DNA of 64,000 nucleotides from Candidatus Gallimonas merdae. Lineage in GTDB: Bacteria > Bacillota > Clostridia > Christensenellales > Borkfalkiaceae. Position numbers and translations under genes: made by a program. The notes beneath the pieces are model-generated. The model was given only the letters and a program-made list of their open reading frames with translations, searched no databases and was not told the DNA's origin. The stretch is taken from positions 124,001-188,000 of the forward strand of contig CAJFRT010000002.1 in the NCBI GenBank assembly GCA_904419525.1, read 5' to 3'. This document shows positions 51,257 to 60,720 of this stretch, piece by piece; position 1 is the first letter of the stretch, and the number at the start of each line of letters is the position of its first letter.

Positions 51257-53185
51257 TTATTTCCGGAAGATGAGCACGGAAAAGCTGTGCGGCGGAAGCT
51301 CGGCCGTGCGCGCCGCCGTGGGAGCGACCTCCACGGGCACGAGCTTTTCGGGCTCTTCGGGCGAATTGAAGTCCCCGGGCTCTCCCGCCATCCGGACGAT
51401 GCGCAGCATCTCGCCGAAATCGAAGTCCCCTTCCACTTCCGCCGTGACCGGCGAATCCGTTGCATTGACTGCCTTGACATAGGTGATGTCCCCCGCTGAC
51501 GTCGCCGAGACATATGTGCCCTGCGTATCCGTCTGCGTCCGCCAGGAGACTTCCCCCGTCAGAAGGGAATACATTCTCTGCACATGGTAATTGGCCGAAC
51601 CGAACGCCCGCGTCGCATCGAACCAGATGAGATCGGGACTCCACTGCGTGTAGCCGATCCGCGCGAATAACGGCGCATAAGAACGCATGACCACCACATC
51701 GGCGTTGCGCTCCATGCCCGTCATGAATGCCGCCTCGGCGAGCGCGCCCTCCCACACATTGGCGGCGGGCGCAAGGCTTCCCGCGACGCCGGGCACGTGC
51801 GCCGCGTATTCGCCCGCATAGACGAGGCCGCTGCGGGGATATGCGTCGTACATGTCCGTATGCGCGTACAGCCACTCGGGCGCGACATAGAAATGTTCGT
51901 CGGACGCATAGACGAACGCCGGGTCGCGCTCCAGGTTTTTGCGCGTCCATGCCCACGCCTCTTCATAGCGGGGCGTTCCCACATCGGGGCCGACCGTTCC
52001 GATGATCTTAATTTCGGGATACTTCTCGCGCACACGGGCGGAAAAGATCTCAAAGCGGCGGTAAAATTCGCTCTCCTTTGTCTCCCACTGCTCGTTTCCG
52101 AGCCCGAGATATTCCAGGCCGAACGGCTCCGGGTGGCCCATCTCGGCGCGGACCCTGCCCCAGACGGAGTCCCGCCCGCCGTTCGCGAACTCCACGACGT
52201 CGAGCGCTTCCTGGATATACACTTCCAGTTCCGGATCGTCCGCGGCGACCGCCTCTTTGGACATATACTGGCACGCGATCCCCAGACCGACGACGGGAAG
52301 CGGCTTTGCGCCCAGATATTCGCAGAGCAGGAAATATTCGTAATATCCAACGCCCAGCGTCTGCCCGTAGTGCGAGAACGGGGAACGGAAATCGCCCTCC
52401 TCCCCCGCGCCGTGGATCGCCCAGCGGTTCCAGTTCTGACGCCTGCGCTCCGGCTGTCCGACGGACAGTTTCCACTGATACCTGTTTGCGAGCGTGTTCC
52501 CCTCTACGATGCACCCGCCGGGAAAGCGGACAAATCCGGGGCGGAGCGCCTTCAGAAGCTCCGCAAGATCGCGGCGGAAAATGCCGTAGACCGCATTGTC
52601 GGGAATGAGCGAAAAATTGTCGATGTGCACGGTGCCCGCCTTTTCCAGAATAAAGCGGAACTGCGCCCCCTCGCAGGACTGCCCCGCCCTGACGTGAAAC
52701 GCATACCTGTGCCACTGCCCGTCCGCGTGCAGCCTGCACTTTTCTTCAAAAACCGCTCCGTCCTTCGTATAGACGCCCGCCCTGATCTTTCCGCGGTAGT
52801 CGTATGAACGGACCCAGAACGAAAGGCGGAGCGTCTCTCCCTTTTTCAGAAAGATCCCCTCATACGCCCTGTTGGATACGCCGCAGCCATCCCGCTGCGT
52901 GACAAGGCGCAGATAATGCGGATTCTCGACAAAGAGCGGGCGGTCGTCCTTGACCTTGACCGCCACGGGCGCGCCCTCGGGGAAAACGTCCCAGGCATAG
53001 CCGCCGTCCTGCGTCACGATATATTCGCCGATGTGCCCGTGCACATCCTTCGCTTCAAAATTTCTGTTTTCAAGCAGTTCGGCATACAGTCCGCCGTCCA
53101 GCCCGTAATTGATATCCTCAAAAAAGATGCCCGTACAGCCCGTGTTTACGGGGACGCTGTTCTCTTTTGAAATGCTGATCTTCAT
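51257..53185 (-). CDS. alpha-L-arabinofuranosidase, GH51 type
   Basis: 642 residues. The N-terminal domain has a CBM4/9-like jelly-roll with an early GLDGGLYAELLENRNFE signature. The catalytic barrel has acid/base Glu in LGLGNEQWE (around residue 370) and likely nucleophile Glu in YAGEYAAHVPG. A C-terminal beta-sandwich follows. No signal peptide, so arabino-oligosaccharides are cleaved inside the cell. A strong AAGGAG precedes the start. A -10 box TATAAT lies at 53227-53232, but its -35 is weak (TTTTCC). The gene is isolated by hairpins from the PhoR gene. With the GH43 enzyme it suggests use of arabinose-containing plant polymers. Confidence 0.92.
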   Translation of the reverse strand: MKISISKENSVPVNTGCTGIFFEDINYGLDGGLYAELLENRNFEAKDVHGHIGEYIVTQDGGYAWDVFPEGAPVAVKVKDDRPLFVENPHYLRLVTQRDGCGVSNRAYEGIFLKKGETLRLSFWVRSYDYRGKIRAGVYTKDGAVFEEKCRLHADGQWHRYAFHVRAGQSCEGAQFRFILEKAGTVHIDNFSLIPDNAVYGIFRRDLAELLKALRPGFVRFPGGCIVEGNTLANRYQWKLSVGQPERRRQNWNRWAIHGAGEEGDFRSPFSHYGQTLGVGYYEYFLLCEYLGAKPLPVVGLGIACQYMSKEAVAADDPELEVYIQEALDVVEFANGGRDSVWGRVRAEMGHPEPFGLEYLGLGNEQWETKESEFYRRFEIFSARVREKYPEIKIIGTVGPDVGTPRYEEAWAWTRKNLERDPAFVYASDEHFYVAPEWLYAHTDMYDAYPRSGLVYAGEYAAHVPGVAGSLAPAANVWEGALAEAAFMTGMERNADVVVMRSYAPLFARIGYTQWSPDLIWFDATRAFGSANYHVQRMYSLLTGEVSWRTQTDTQGTYVSATSAGDITYVKAVNATDSPVTAEVEGDFDFGEMLRIVRMAGEPGDFNSPEEPEKLVPVEVAPTAARTAELPPHSFSVLIFRK

Positions 53186-53236
53186 GTCGTACTCTCCTTG
53201 CTCTGTAAAAAGCGGCCTACGGTTTCATTATAGCAC

Positions 53237-53273
53237 AAAAATTTCCGCAGGAAAAGCCCCCGCGGAAATTTTT
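53237..53273. terminator. hairpin between PhoR-like and GH51 genes
   Basis: A 12-bp perfect stem (53237-53248 with 53262-53273) with A5/T5 ends and a 13-nt loop; works on both strands and lies just after the histidine kinase stop codon. Confidence 0.85.
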
Positions 53274-53286
53274 CGCGTAAAAGGCT

Positions 53287-54660
53287 CTATTTTTGCGGTT
53301 CCGGCGCGGCTTCCTGCGCAAAAGCGATCCGGAAGGTGCTGCCGGCGCCCTCTTTGCTCTCCACCGTCAGTTTCCAGCCCTGTTTTTTGCACAGCTTTTT
53401 GACGACGGAGAGACCCAGCCCAAACCCGCCGTTCTTGCCGTTGTGCGATTTGTCCACCGTAAAGAACCGGTCAAAAATGCGCTCAAGATTTTCTTCCGAG
53501 ATCCCGATGCCCGTATCCGAAACGGCGAATTCTTCCTGCGTCAGAAGGACGGATACGCTCCCGCCCTCGCGGTTGTACCGGATCGCGTTGCGGATGATGT
53601 TGCCGAAGATCTCCGTCACGCGCTCCTGACGGCTCAGAAGCATCACGCCGTCCTTGATCTCCGAGAGCAGAACAACCTTTTTTTCACGGAATTCGGGCGT
53701 CAGCGCGGCAAGCGTCTCGCGGGCAATGCGCGAAGCGTCCACTTCATAGACGGGCAGATCTTCGCTGTCGATCTCGCTGTAATTGATGATGGACGCGACG
53801 AGGCTCTGCAGCCGCTCGCTCTGCGTGAGAATGGTCTGCGCGGCGCGCCGTGCACGCTCCGCATCGAGCCCGCCCGACGCAAGCAGTTCGGAAAATCCGC
53901 GGATGGACGTGAGCGGCGTGTTCATTTCGTGCGTGACGTTGGCGATGAATTCGTCCTTGGACTGCTGCGCCCTGACCACCTGCTCGCGCTCCTCCGCGAT
54001 CTCCTGCACGCGCTGTTCCGCGTCCTCGTTCATACGGTTGATGAGCTGTGCGAACGGCTCCAGTTCCGGCACCGTCGGTTTTACGCGCTTCTCGCGCGCC
54101 GCATCTTTGGCGAGCTGTTCGAGCGGCTTTAAGATAAACCCCGTGGAGAGATAGGAAAGCAGCAGACAGACAACAGCATCGGCCGCCAGGAAGATCGCCA
54201 CTGCGGGCAGCGCGTCCAGATAAATGCTCCACATGGACTGCGTGCGCTCCGCAATGCGCACAAGGTAGCCGTCAAAGCGCCTGCAATAGTAGATGAACGT
54301 ATCGCCGAGCGTCTGCGAAACGCGCGTATCGAATCCCTCGCCCGAGGCGATCGCATCGCGCACTTCCGGCCGCATGGCGCGGGAGGCTTCGTCCCCGTCC
54401 TCCGAATCGGCAATGTATTCCCCTTCCGCCGTGAGAAAGGTGACGCGCGCCCCGCCGAGCGCTTCGGAAAGTTCTTTTGCGTACGCTTCGTCCAGGGCGT
54501 CCGCCGTGCGCGAATCGTCGAACGCCGCCATGTATGCCCGCAGATACCGCTGCGAGTAGATGATGTCGTTATCGTAGTAAATTTCGGCGGAAATGACGGA
54601 AAAGACGATGAGCGCGATCGCAGTAATGGCAAATCCGATCCACATGATCCGTTTTTTCAT
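53287..54660 (-). CDS. phoR: sensor histidine kinase (PhoR-like)
   Basis: 457 residues. A membrane helix (about 6-28), an extracytoplasmic sensor (about 30-155), a second helix (about 160-180) and a HAMP-like linker (LAKDAAREKRVKP) come first. The HisKA domain follows with phosphorylated His244 in HEMNTPLTSI, then the HATPase with NAIRYNREGG, DTGIGISEENLERIFDRFF and GFGLGLSVVKKL. It would sense phosphate limitation and phosphorylate the response regulator encoded upstream. A GGGGGA site precedes the ATG at 54660. A terminator-like hairpin separates it from the regulator gene (see 54735). Confidence 0.9.
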   Translation of the reverse strand: MKKRIMWIGFAITAIALIVFSVISAEIYYDNDIIYSQRYLRAYMAAFDDSRTADALDEAYAKELSEALGGARVTFLTAEGEYIADSEDGDEASRAMRPEVRDAIASGEGFDTRVSQTLGDTFIYYCRRFDGYLVRIAERTQSMWSIYLDALPAVAIFLAADAVVCLLLSYLSTGFILKPLEQLAKDAAREKRVKPTVPELEPFAQLINRMNEDAEQRVQEIAEEREQVVRAQQSKDEFIANVTHEMNTPLTSIRGFSELLASGGLDAERARRAAQTILTQSERLQSLVASIINYSEIDSEDLPVYEVDASRIARETLAALTPEFREKKVVLLSEIKDGVMLLSRQERVTEIFGNIIRNAIRYNREGGSVSVLLTQEEFAVSDTGIGISEENLERIFDRFFTVDKSHNGKNGGFGLGLSVVKKLCKKQGWKLTVESKEGAGSTFRIAFAQEAAPEPQK

Positions 54661-54730
54661 AGGTGATCCCCCTTTTACCGTTTCTGAATGGGAGCAAAGC
54701 GCGCCTGTACCGCGCCCCTCTTCTCCCACC

Positions 54731-54752
54731 AAAAAAGGGGCAGGCGCCCCTT
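54731..54752 (-). terminator. attenuator-like hairpin between response regulator and kinase genes
   Basis: Minus strand: a 7-bp stem (54746-54752 with 54735-54741) followed by U6. Placed between phoP and phoR, it would lower kinase expression relative to the regulator. Confidence 0.7.
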
Positions 54753-54758
54753 CTGCGA

Positions 54759-55409
54759 TCAGTCCGCGATGAACTTGTAACCGACGCCGAACACCGTTTC
54801 AAAGTTCAGGCCGAGCTTTCTCAGGCGCGCCACGTGATTGTCGAGCGTGCGCGTCTCTCCGCCGTCGTATCCCCACACGTCGGATAAAATGGTCTCGCGC
54901 GGGAGCACCTTGCCTTCGTTGAGCATGAAGTACCTGAGAAGTTGATATTCCTTGTTGCTCAGGTCGAGCTCTTTGCCGCGGTAGTAGACCGCCATATTCT
55001 CCGTGTTCAGGACGAGCTGTCCGAGACGGAGCAGGTTCGTCTTGTGAATGCGCCTGAGCGCGGCATTGACGCGCGCAATGAGTTCCAGCACGCCGAACGG
55101 CTTGGCAATGTAGTCGTCCGCACCCGCGTTCAGTCCCTTCACCTTGTCCGTCTCCTTGCCCAGAGCGGAGAGCATGATGACGCACAGATCGGGGAACCGG
55201 CCTTTGAGCCGTTCCAGCACCTCGAGCCCGTTGCCGTCCGACAGCATCACGTCAAGCAGCACCACGTCGGGGAGATGTTCCTCGATCGCGGCGGAAAACG
55301 CTTTCACCGTCGTGAAAGTGCGGCAGCTGATGCTGTGCATATCCAGTGTACATTGGACGAGTTCGCAGATGCTCTCGTCGTCCTCAAGCAAATAGACCTG
55401 TTCGTTCAT
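54759..55409 (-). CDS. phoP: OmpR-family response regulator (PhoP/PhoB-like)
   Basis: 216 residues. A receiver domain carries the phospho-accepting Asp53 (VVLLDVMLS), the acidic pair DDES at 10-13 and the conserved Lys in AKPFG. A winged-helix DNA-binding domain follows (about 120-216, LPRETILSDVWGYDGGETRTLDNH region). The ATG at 55409 lies 4 bases after the Na/Pi cotransporter stop codon; a TTG 12 bases earlier overlaps that stop and lacks a site. Placed next to phosphate transport genes it is the likely binder of the Pho-box array in front of pstS. Confidence 0.93.
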   Translation of the reverse strand: MNEQVYLLEDDESICELVQCTLDMHSISCRTFTTVKAFSAAIEEHLPDVVLLDVMLSDGNGLEVLERLKGRFPDLCVIMLSALGKETDKVKGLNAGADDYIAKPFGVLELIARVNAALRRIHKTNLLRLGQLVLNTENMAVYYRGKELDLSNKEYQLLRYFMLNEGKVLPRETILSDVWGYDGGETRTLDNHVARLRKLGLNFETVFGVGYKFIAD

Positions 55410-55413
55410 ATGT

Positions 55414-57063
55414 TTACTCAATGGAATGCGCGATATATGTCAGATGGTCGGCAGCGCGCTCCAGATTTCCCACGAGGTTGATAAAGACGCTCGAATTCTG
55501 CGGCTGACACTTGCCCTCGTTGAGCCGTTTGATGTGCTTGTTGACAAGCGTACGGCGGTAATTGTCGATCTCATCCTCGATCTCGTCCACTTCTTTCAGC
55601 CGGCTGAAATCCTTGTCCAGGAAAGCGGACAGGGACGCAACGTACAGCTTGGTGATCTTTTCGTACATCTCCTGCGTCATATTCAGGAATTCTCCCGAGA
55701 AAACCAGGCCGTCGTTCTCATAGTGATCGGTGTACTTGGTCACGTTGTCGGCAAGTTCGCCGATACGCACGATATCGTTGAGCACGTAGTGCATGCTCGA
55801 AATGGTCTTTTCATCTTCCATGACAAGGGAAGAAGCGGAAAGTTTGACCAGATATTCCACCGCCGCACGGTTGGCGGCAGAGAGCTTCGCGTTCCGGTCC
55901 TGCACGTCCTGTTTGACGGTGACGTCTTTTTTGATGAATGCCTCAAACGCCTCCGTAAGGGTGCTCACAGCGTATGTGACCATCTTCCCCATTTCCTGAT
56001 AGAGATGACTCAGGGCGACGGAGGGCTGGCGCAGAAGGCGCTCGTCCAGATCGCCGAGAATGCCGTCGGAGGGCTGGTCCGATACCTTTTTCTCCCGCAC
56101 GAGAAAGTTCGCAAGTCTGACAAATCCCTTGGCAAAGGGCAGGAACAGACAGGTACAGGTAACGTTGAACAGCGTATGGAACAATGCGATCTGAAACTGG
56201 TGATTGCCGGGGAAGATCTTTTCGAGTACGACCGCCGAAAAAGACGTATGGAATGGCTGCCAGCAGAGCAGGAACACAGTGAATATGATCGCCCCGAAAC
56301 AGTTGAACAGCAGATGGATCACTGCAGCGCGGCGCGCATTGGGACTCGCTCCGATGGAAGAGAGCAGTGCCGTGACACAGGTACCGATGTTCGAGCCGAT
56401 GACAACGTAATACACGCCGTCACCCGTTCCGCCGATCAGGACGCCGCTCGTCGCAAGGACGACGACGATACTGGTCACCGCAGACGAGGACTGAATGATG
56501 CCCGTTGCGACAATGCCGATGAGAAGGAGCAGGAAGGGATTCTGTACAACGGCGAGCGCATCGCGGATGACCGTGAGAATATCCTCATTATCCATGGAAT
56601 CGGACATGACCTGCAATCCCACGAAAATGAGGCCGAGCCCCGCAAGCACGTTGCCGATGACTTTGACTTTCTCGCTCTTGGCGAACATCGTCATAAAGAC
56701 GCCGACGACGGCGAGAATGAGCAGGAACGCCGAAACGTCGAGGCTGCCGAGCGAGGCGATCCACGCCGTGATCGTTGTACCGATGTTGGCGCCCATGATG
56801 ACGGCCGTCGCCTGAAACAGCGTCATGATGCCGGCATTGACGAGGCCGACCACCATGACGGTCGTTGCCGACGAACTCTGAATGATCATCGTCGTGGCAG
56901 CGCCGATCCCGACACCCGCGATCCGGTTATTCGCCGTCTTGTTGAGCATGCTCTTGAGCCTGCCGTGGGCGAGCCGGGACATGCTGTCCGACATCATGTT
57001 CATGCCGATCAGGAATGCACCGAGTCCTCCGCACAGTTCAAGCACGAGATAGACGTATTCCAT
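55414..57063 (-). CDS. Na+/phosphate cotransporter with C-terminal PhoU-like domain (NptA/YjbB type)
   Basis: 549 residues. The first 310 residues hold about eight helices in two Na/Pi-cotransporter (PF02690-type) repeats, marked by the duplicated QSSSATTVM / QSSSAVTSI signatures. The rest is cytosolic, helical and PhoU-like. Such proteins export or import phosphate coupled to sodium and are thought to balance the Pst system. GAGGG precedes the ATG at 57063. Its own promoter (57108-57136) opens a second unit with phoP and phoR. The PhoU-like tail may link transport to signalling. Confidence 0.92.
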   Translation of the reverse strand: MEYVYLVLELCGGLGAFLIGMNMMSDSMSRLAHGRLKSMLNKTANNRIAGVGIGAATTMIIQSSSATTVMVVGLVNAGIMTLFQATAVIMGANIGTTITAWIASLGSLDVSAFLLILAVVGVFMTMFAKSEKVKVIGNVLAGLGLIFVGLQVMSDSMDNEDILTVIRDALAVVQNPFLLLLIGIVATGIIQSSSAVTSIVVVLATSGVLIGGTGDGVYYVVIGSNIGTCVTALLSSIGASPNARRAAVIHLLFNCFGAIIFTVFLLCWQPFHTSFSAVVLEKIFPGNHQFQIALFHTLFNVTCTCLFLPFAKGFVRLANFLVREKKVSDQPSDGILGDLDERLLRQPSVALSHLYQEMGKMVTYAVSTLTEAFEAFIKKDVTVKQDVQDRNAKLSAANRAAVEYLVKLSASSLVMEDEKTISSMHYVLNDIVRIGELADNVTKYTDHYENDGLVFSGEFLNMTQEMYEKITKLYVASLSAFLDKDFSRLKEVDEIEDEIDNYRRTLVNKHIKRLNEGKCQPQNSSVFINLVGNLERAADHLTYIAHSIE

Positions 57064-57107
57064 AAACCCTCTTCCCAACGTAGAATGCCGCAGACGCGGA
57101 CAAGTCC

Positions 57108-57136
57108 ATTATACAGGGAAGCGCAGGGTTTGTCAC
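57108..57136 (-). promoter_or_regulatory. promoter of the Na/Pi cotransporter-phoP-phoR unit
   Basis: Minus strand: GTGACA (57131-57136), 17-bp spacer, TATAAT (57108-57113). Confidence 0.75.
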
Positions 57137-57180
57137 CTGATTTTCATGAATTTGAAAAAATTTTTTCCACACGGAAAACC

Positions 57181-57199
57181 GGGGAGCGCCCCGCTCCCC
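57181..57199 (-). terminator. terminator of the pst-phoU operon
   Basis: An 8-bp GC stem (57181-57188 with 57192-57199), loop CCC, then GGTTTTCC on the minus strand. A moderate terminator just after phoU. Confidence 0.7.
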
Positions 57200-57231
57200 T
57201 GATTTGCCTTGTTTTTCACTTCGCGCAGAGG

Positions 57232-57888
57232 TTACTGATACTCTTTATGCACGCCCGTGACGAGGTATTTCGCCCACTCGCTCACGTTCACGGCATAGTC
57301 GCCGATCTTTTCCAGATACTTTGCGATCATCAGCAGCTGCACCGCCTGATCGGCGACGCTTGCATCGCCCGCAATGCGGTCGATGAGCTCCTGCTTGACC
57401 TCGTTGAAAAGCGTGTCCATTTCATCGTCGGCGTGAATGACCATATCCGCGCCGCCCACGCTCTCGTTGAGGAAGGCCTCGACGCTCTGGTGGATCATCG
57501 CCACGGCGAGGTCGGACATGCGGCCGATATGCTCGGGTTCCTTGAACAGCTTGTCGTCGGGGAAGGAACGGACGATCTCGCCGATGTCCGCGGCCTGGTC
57601 GCCGATGCGCTCGACGTCCGTAATGACTTTGAGCGCCGTCGTGACTTTGACAAGATCCTTTGCGACGGGCTGCTGTTTCAGAAGAATGCGCATACACTTC
57701 TTTTCGATCGCGATCTCCAGATCATCGACCTCGCGGTCGGTCTCCGAAACGGACGCGCCGAGCTTTCTGTCAAGCGTCTTCAGCGACGCGACCGCATCGC
57801 TGATCATCTGTTCGGTGATCGTGCACATGCGCGTCAGCGTATCGTGAAGATCGGCAAGTTCTTCATCAAAATATTTTCTGGGTGCCAT
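57232..57888 (-). CDS. phoU: phosphate signalling regulator PhoU
   Basis: 218 residues, all helical, with the two PhoU three-helix repeats and metal-binding acidic motifs (ERIGDQAADIGE and EKIGDYAVNVSEW). It sits on the PhoR kinase and the Pst transporter and holds the Pho response off when phosphate is plentiful. It lies 57 bases after pstB. Length and motifs are normal. Confidence 0.96.
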   Translation of the reverse strand: MAPRKYFDEELADLHDTLTRMCTITEQMISDAVASLKTLDRKLGASVSETDREVDDLEIAIEKKCMRILLKQQPVAKDLVKVTTALKVITDVERIGDQAADIGEIVRSFPDDKLFKEPEHIGRMSDLAVAMIHQSVEAFLNESVGGADMVIHADDEMDTLFNEVKQELIDRIAGDASVADQAVQLLMIAKYLEKIGDYAVNVSEWAKYLVTGVHKEYQ

Positions 57889-57945
57889 AAATTACTCCTG
57901 ATTGAAAAATTAAGCAGAAGCCGGGATCCCGGCCCTTGCACGATC

Positions 57946-58812
57946 TTAGCCGAACCGTCCCGTGATGTAGCGCTCCGTTTCGGGGTGCCTGGGTTCGGAG
58001 AACACCTGCTCGGTATCCCCCATTTCGATCATTTCGCCGAGCAGGAAGAACGCCGTCTTGTCCGAAATACGCGCCGCCTGCTGCATGTTGTGCGTGACCA
58101 TGACGATGGTGACGTCCTTTTTCAGCTCCTCGCACAGCTCCTCGATCTTGCCCGTGGAGATGGGATCGAGCGCGGAAGTCGGCTCGTCCATGAGCAGGAT
58201 CTGCGGCCCGACCGCAAGCGCGCGCGCAATGCAAAGGCGCTGCTGCTGTCCGCCCGAAAGCCCCAGAGCCGACTTATTGAGCCGGTCTTTGAGCTCGTCC
58301 CACATCGCCGCCTGCTTTAAGGAGCGCTCCACGATCTCGTCGAGTTCCCCCTTCTTCTTGATGCCGAACGTGCGGGGGCCGTAAGCAATGTTGTCATACA
58401 CGCTCATCGGGAAGGGATTGGGCTTCTGGAACACCATACCCACGTTCTTTCTGAGCGCAGAAAGATCCACGCCCTTGTCGTAGATGTTGAGTCCGCCGAT
58501 CATGATCTCTCCTTCCACGCGGCAGCCCTCCACCAGATCGTTCATGCGGTTGAGTGTCTTGATGAGGGTGGATTTACCGCAGCCCGAAGGCCCGATCATC
58601 GCCGTGATCTGATACTTGGGCATCTGCATGTTGATCTTTTTGAGCGCCTGGAACTCCCCGTAATAGAGATCGAGGTCTTTGACCGTGATCGCATTGTCCT
58701 GCGTAAAGTCAAAGATATTAAGCGTCACGGGCTTCTTTACTTTGTTTTTTTTGCTCTTTTCGGCAGACACCTCTGCTGCGGGAGCCGTTTCTTTCTTTTT
58801 GAATAAATTCAT
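57946..58812 (-). CDS. pstB: phosphate ABC transporter ATPase PstB
   Basis: 288 residues. Walker A GPSGCGKS at residues 74-81, signature LSGGQQQRL, Walker [13 protein letters not shown], and the PstB-typical [13 protein letters not shown] and RMNDLVEG. It powers phosphate import through PstC-PstA. An N-terminal extension of about 40 residues ([20 protein letters not shown] and KKNKVKKP) is absent in most PstB proteins; it is Lys-rich and probably disordered. It follows the fused permease by 9 bases. Confidence 0.96.
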   Translation of the reverse strand: MNLFKKKETAPAAEVSAEKSKKNKVKKPVTLNIFDFTQDNAITVKDLDLYYGEFQALKKINMQMPKYQITAMIGPSGCGKSTLIKTLNRMNDLVEGCRVEGEIMIGGLNIYDKGVDLSALRKNVGMVFQKPNPFPMSVYDNIAYGPRTFGIKKKGELDEIVERSLKQAAMWDELKDRLNKSALGLSGGQQQRLCIARALAVGPQILLMDEPTSALDPISTGKIEELCEELKKDVTIVMVTHNMQQAARISDKTAFFLLGEMIEMGDTEQVFSEPRHPETERYITGRFG

Positions 58813-58821
58813 AGGATTTCC

Positions 58822-60651
58822 TTATCTCTTTTTCTTGACGCTTTTCTGAATGAAATAGACAATCAGATTGAGAACGAACGTAATGATAAGCAGGACGAAC
58901 GCCGTCGCATAAGCCTCCTCATAGGCAAGGCCTTCCGCGAAGAACGAGTACATGAAGACGGTCAGCGTACTGCCGGCATTGGTGGGATCGATCGCACTCG
59001 ACACCGAGGAACTTGCGACCGCCATCATACCCGCGGTGTAGATGAGTGCCGCTGATTCGCTGATAATGCGCCCGACGGAAAGCACGATCGCTGTGGCGAT
59101 GCCGGGGAACGCCGAGGGCAACACCACTTTGAAGATCGTCCTGATCTTGCTTGCACCCAGTCCGTAACTTGCCTCACGCAGCTCCATGGGAACGGCGCGG
59201 AGAGCTTCCTCCGTCGAACGGATGATCGTAGGCAGAATGACGAGCACCATCGTAAATGCGCCTGCAAACACACTCCTGCCGAATATCTGCACAAACAGCA
59301 GATATCCGAACAGACCGAAAACGATGGAGGGCACGCCGGAGAGCGTATCGATGAAGGTGCGGATGACCTTGACGAACTTGCTGCCCGGCTTTGCATATTC
59401 GTTGAGGAAGATCGCAGCGCCGATACCGAGAGGCAGAGCAATGATGAGCGTAAAGATGATGACATAGAACGTCGTCAGGAAAGCGGGCGCCAGAGAATGT
59501 CCTTCATAGCCGTCGCCGCCGAAGAGGAAGCTCCAGCTGATGTTGGGGATCCCGTTGATGCAGATGAACAGAATGATTGCCGCAAGGGATATGACAACGA
59601 TCCCCGCGCACACCATACCGCAGTATTTGAGGATCTCGGGGATGAGCCCCTTCTTGCGGTAAACAACGTTTTCACCCCCGCCTTGGAGCACTCTGGTCCC
59701 CTTTTTGCCCTTGAATTCCTTGGGCACAAAATTGACGGAGAGCGTGATGATGAGGACAAGGACGAGCAGAACAAAACCCGTTGCCATGAGCGCCGACTCG
59801 TGCAGCGACCCCGGGACGACTTCGCCCATCTCCATGTTGATCTTGACCGTGAGCGGACAGATGGGAATGAACAACCCTGTGGGGAAATTGGCCGTTCCGC
59901 CCGCGACCATCTGCACCGCCATTGTTTCGCCCACCGCCCTGCCGATGCCGAGAATGAGCGCCGAAATAATACCCGACCGTGCCGCAGGAAACACCACGCG
60001 GAACACTGCCTGCGCCTTGGTGTTGCCCATGGCAAGCGCGCCCTCGAAATACTGTGCCGGCACCGCCTCCAATGCATTCTTGGTGAGCGATGTGATGGTC
60101 GGAATGATCATGATGGCAAGCACGATGCACGTTGCGAGCACGCCATATCCGCGGTAGTTCGGATCCATGTAGACCAATCCGCCCTGCACGAGCACGATGA
60201 TTCCGAAGTAGCCGTAGATAACGGACGGAATGCCGGCGAGCAATTTAATGATCTGATCGAAAATGGTGCGCAGATTGATCTTATTGAGCCACGCCACCAT
60301 CTTCTGCACAAACTTGTTGCTTCCCTCATAGCGGAGGTGAAACCTATCGGGGCACCAGAACACCATGAAGATCGCCGTAAACACGCCGATGACCCCGCCG
60401 AGAATGACGGCGAGAATGGTGACCGCGAGCGTGGCGCACAACATGGTAAGGATGCCGTAGGTATCCGAATTGAACTGCCACTTCGTGCCGAACAAAAACT
60501 GAAAGAATCCTACCTCGCGAAACGCAGGAACGGACGCAACAAGAATATAACAGATGATGCCGAAAACGGCAAAGATGGAAAGACAGGCGCAAATGATAAA
60601 CAAAATCTTTGCCGAGGTATCTTTCACTTTTGTCGAGAATGCTTTCGTCAT
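58822..60651 (-). CDS. pstCA: fused phosphate permease PstC-PstA
   Basis: 609 residues in one unbroken frame. The N-terminal PstC half (about 1-330) and C-terminal PstA half (about 345-609) each have six helices and the EAA-loop motif of ABC permeases (ALEAVPAQYFEGALAMGNTK in the first, ALRAVPMELREASYGLGASK in the second). A short Lys/Gly-rich linker joins them. In most bacteria the halves are separate genes. The fusion fixes a 1:1 ratio. AGGAG precedes the ATG at 60651, 69 bases after pstS. Confidence in both halves is high. Confidence 0.95.
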   Translation of the reverse strand: MTKAFSTKVKDTSAKILFIICACLSIFAVFGIICYILVASVPAFREVGFFQFLFGTKWQFNSDTYGILTMLCATLAVTILAVILGGVIGVFTAIFMVFWCPDRFHLRYEGSNKFVQKMVAWLNKINLRTIFDQIIKLLAGIPSVIYGYFGIIVLVQGGLVYMDPNYRGYGVLATCIVLAIMIIPTITSLTKNALEAVPAQYFEGALAMGNTKAQAVFRVVFPAARSGIISALILGIGRAVGETMAVQMVAGGTANFPTGLFIPICPLTVKINMEMGEVVPGSLHESALMATGFVLLVLVLIITLSVNFVPKEFKGKKGTRVLQGGGENVVYRKKGLIPEILKYCGMVCAGIVVISLAAIILFICINGIPNISWSFLFGGDGYEGHSLAPAFLTTFYVIIFTLIIALPLGIGAAIFLNEYAKPGSKFVKVIRTFIDTLSGVPSIVFGLFGYLLFVQIFGRSVFAGAFTMVLVILPTIIRSTEEALRAVPMELREASYGLGASKIRTIFKVVLPSAFPGIATAIVLSVGRIISESAALIYTAGMMAVASSSVSSAIDPTNAGSTLTVFMYSFFAEGLAYEEAYATAFVLLIITFVLNLIVYFIQKSVKKKR

Positions 60652-60673
60652 GGACAACTCCTGAAAACGCCTA

Positions 60674-60697
60674 TTCCGCCGCCTTTCGGCGGCGGAA
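60674..60697. repeat. GC-rich stem between pstS and pstCA
   Basis: A perfect 10-bp stem with a 4-nt loop (60674-60683 with 60688-60697) and no U-tract on the minus strand. It probably stabilises the pstS end of the mRNA so that binding protein outnumbers permease. Confidence 0.6.
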
Positions 60698-60720
60698 CAT
60701 TTACTTCCGACCTTGCGATA

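Noticed and set aside
57137-57180. Possible second Pho box in front of the Na/Pi cotransporter gene
   Set aside because: Some TTCA-like steps at 11-bp spacing exist, but too few bases match the half-site seen at pstS.
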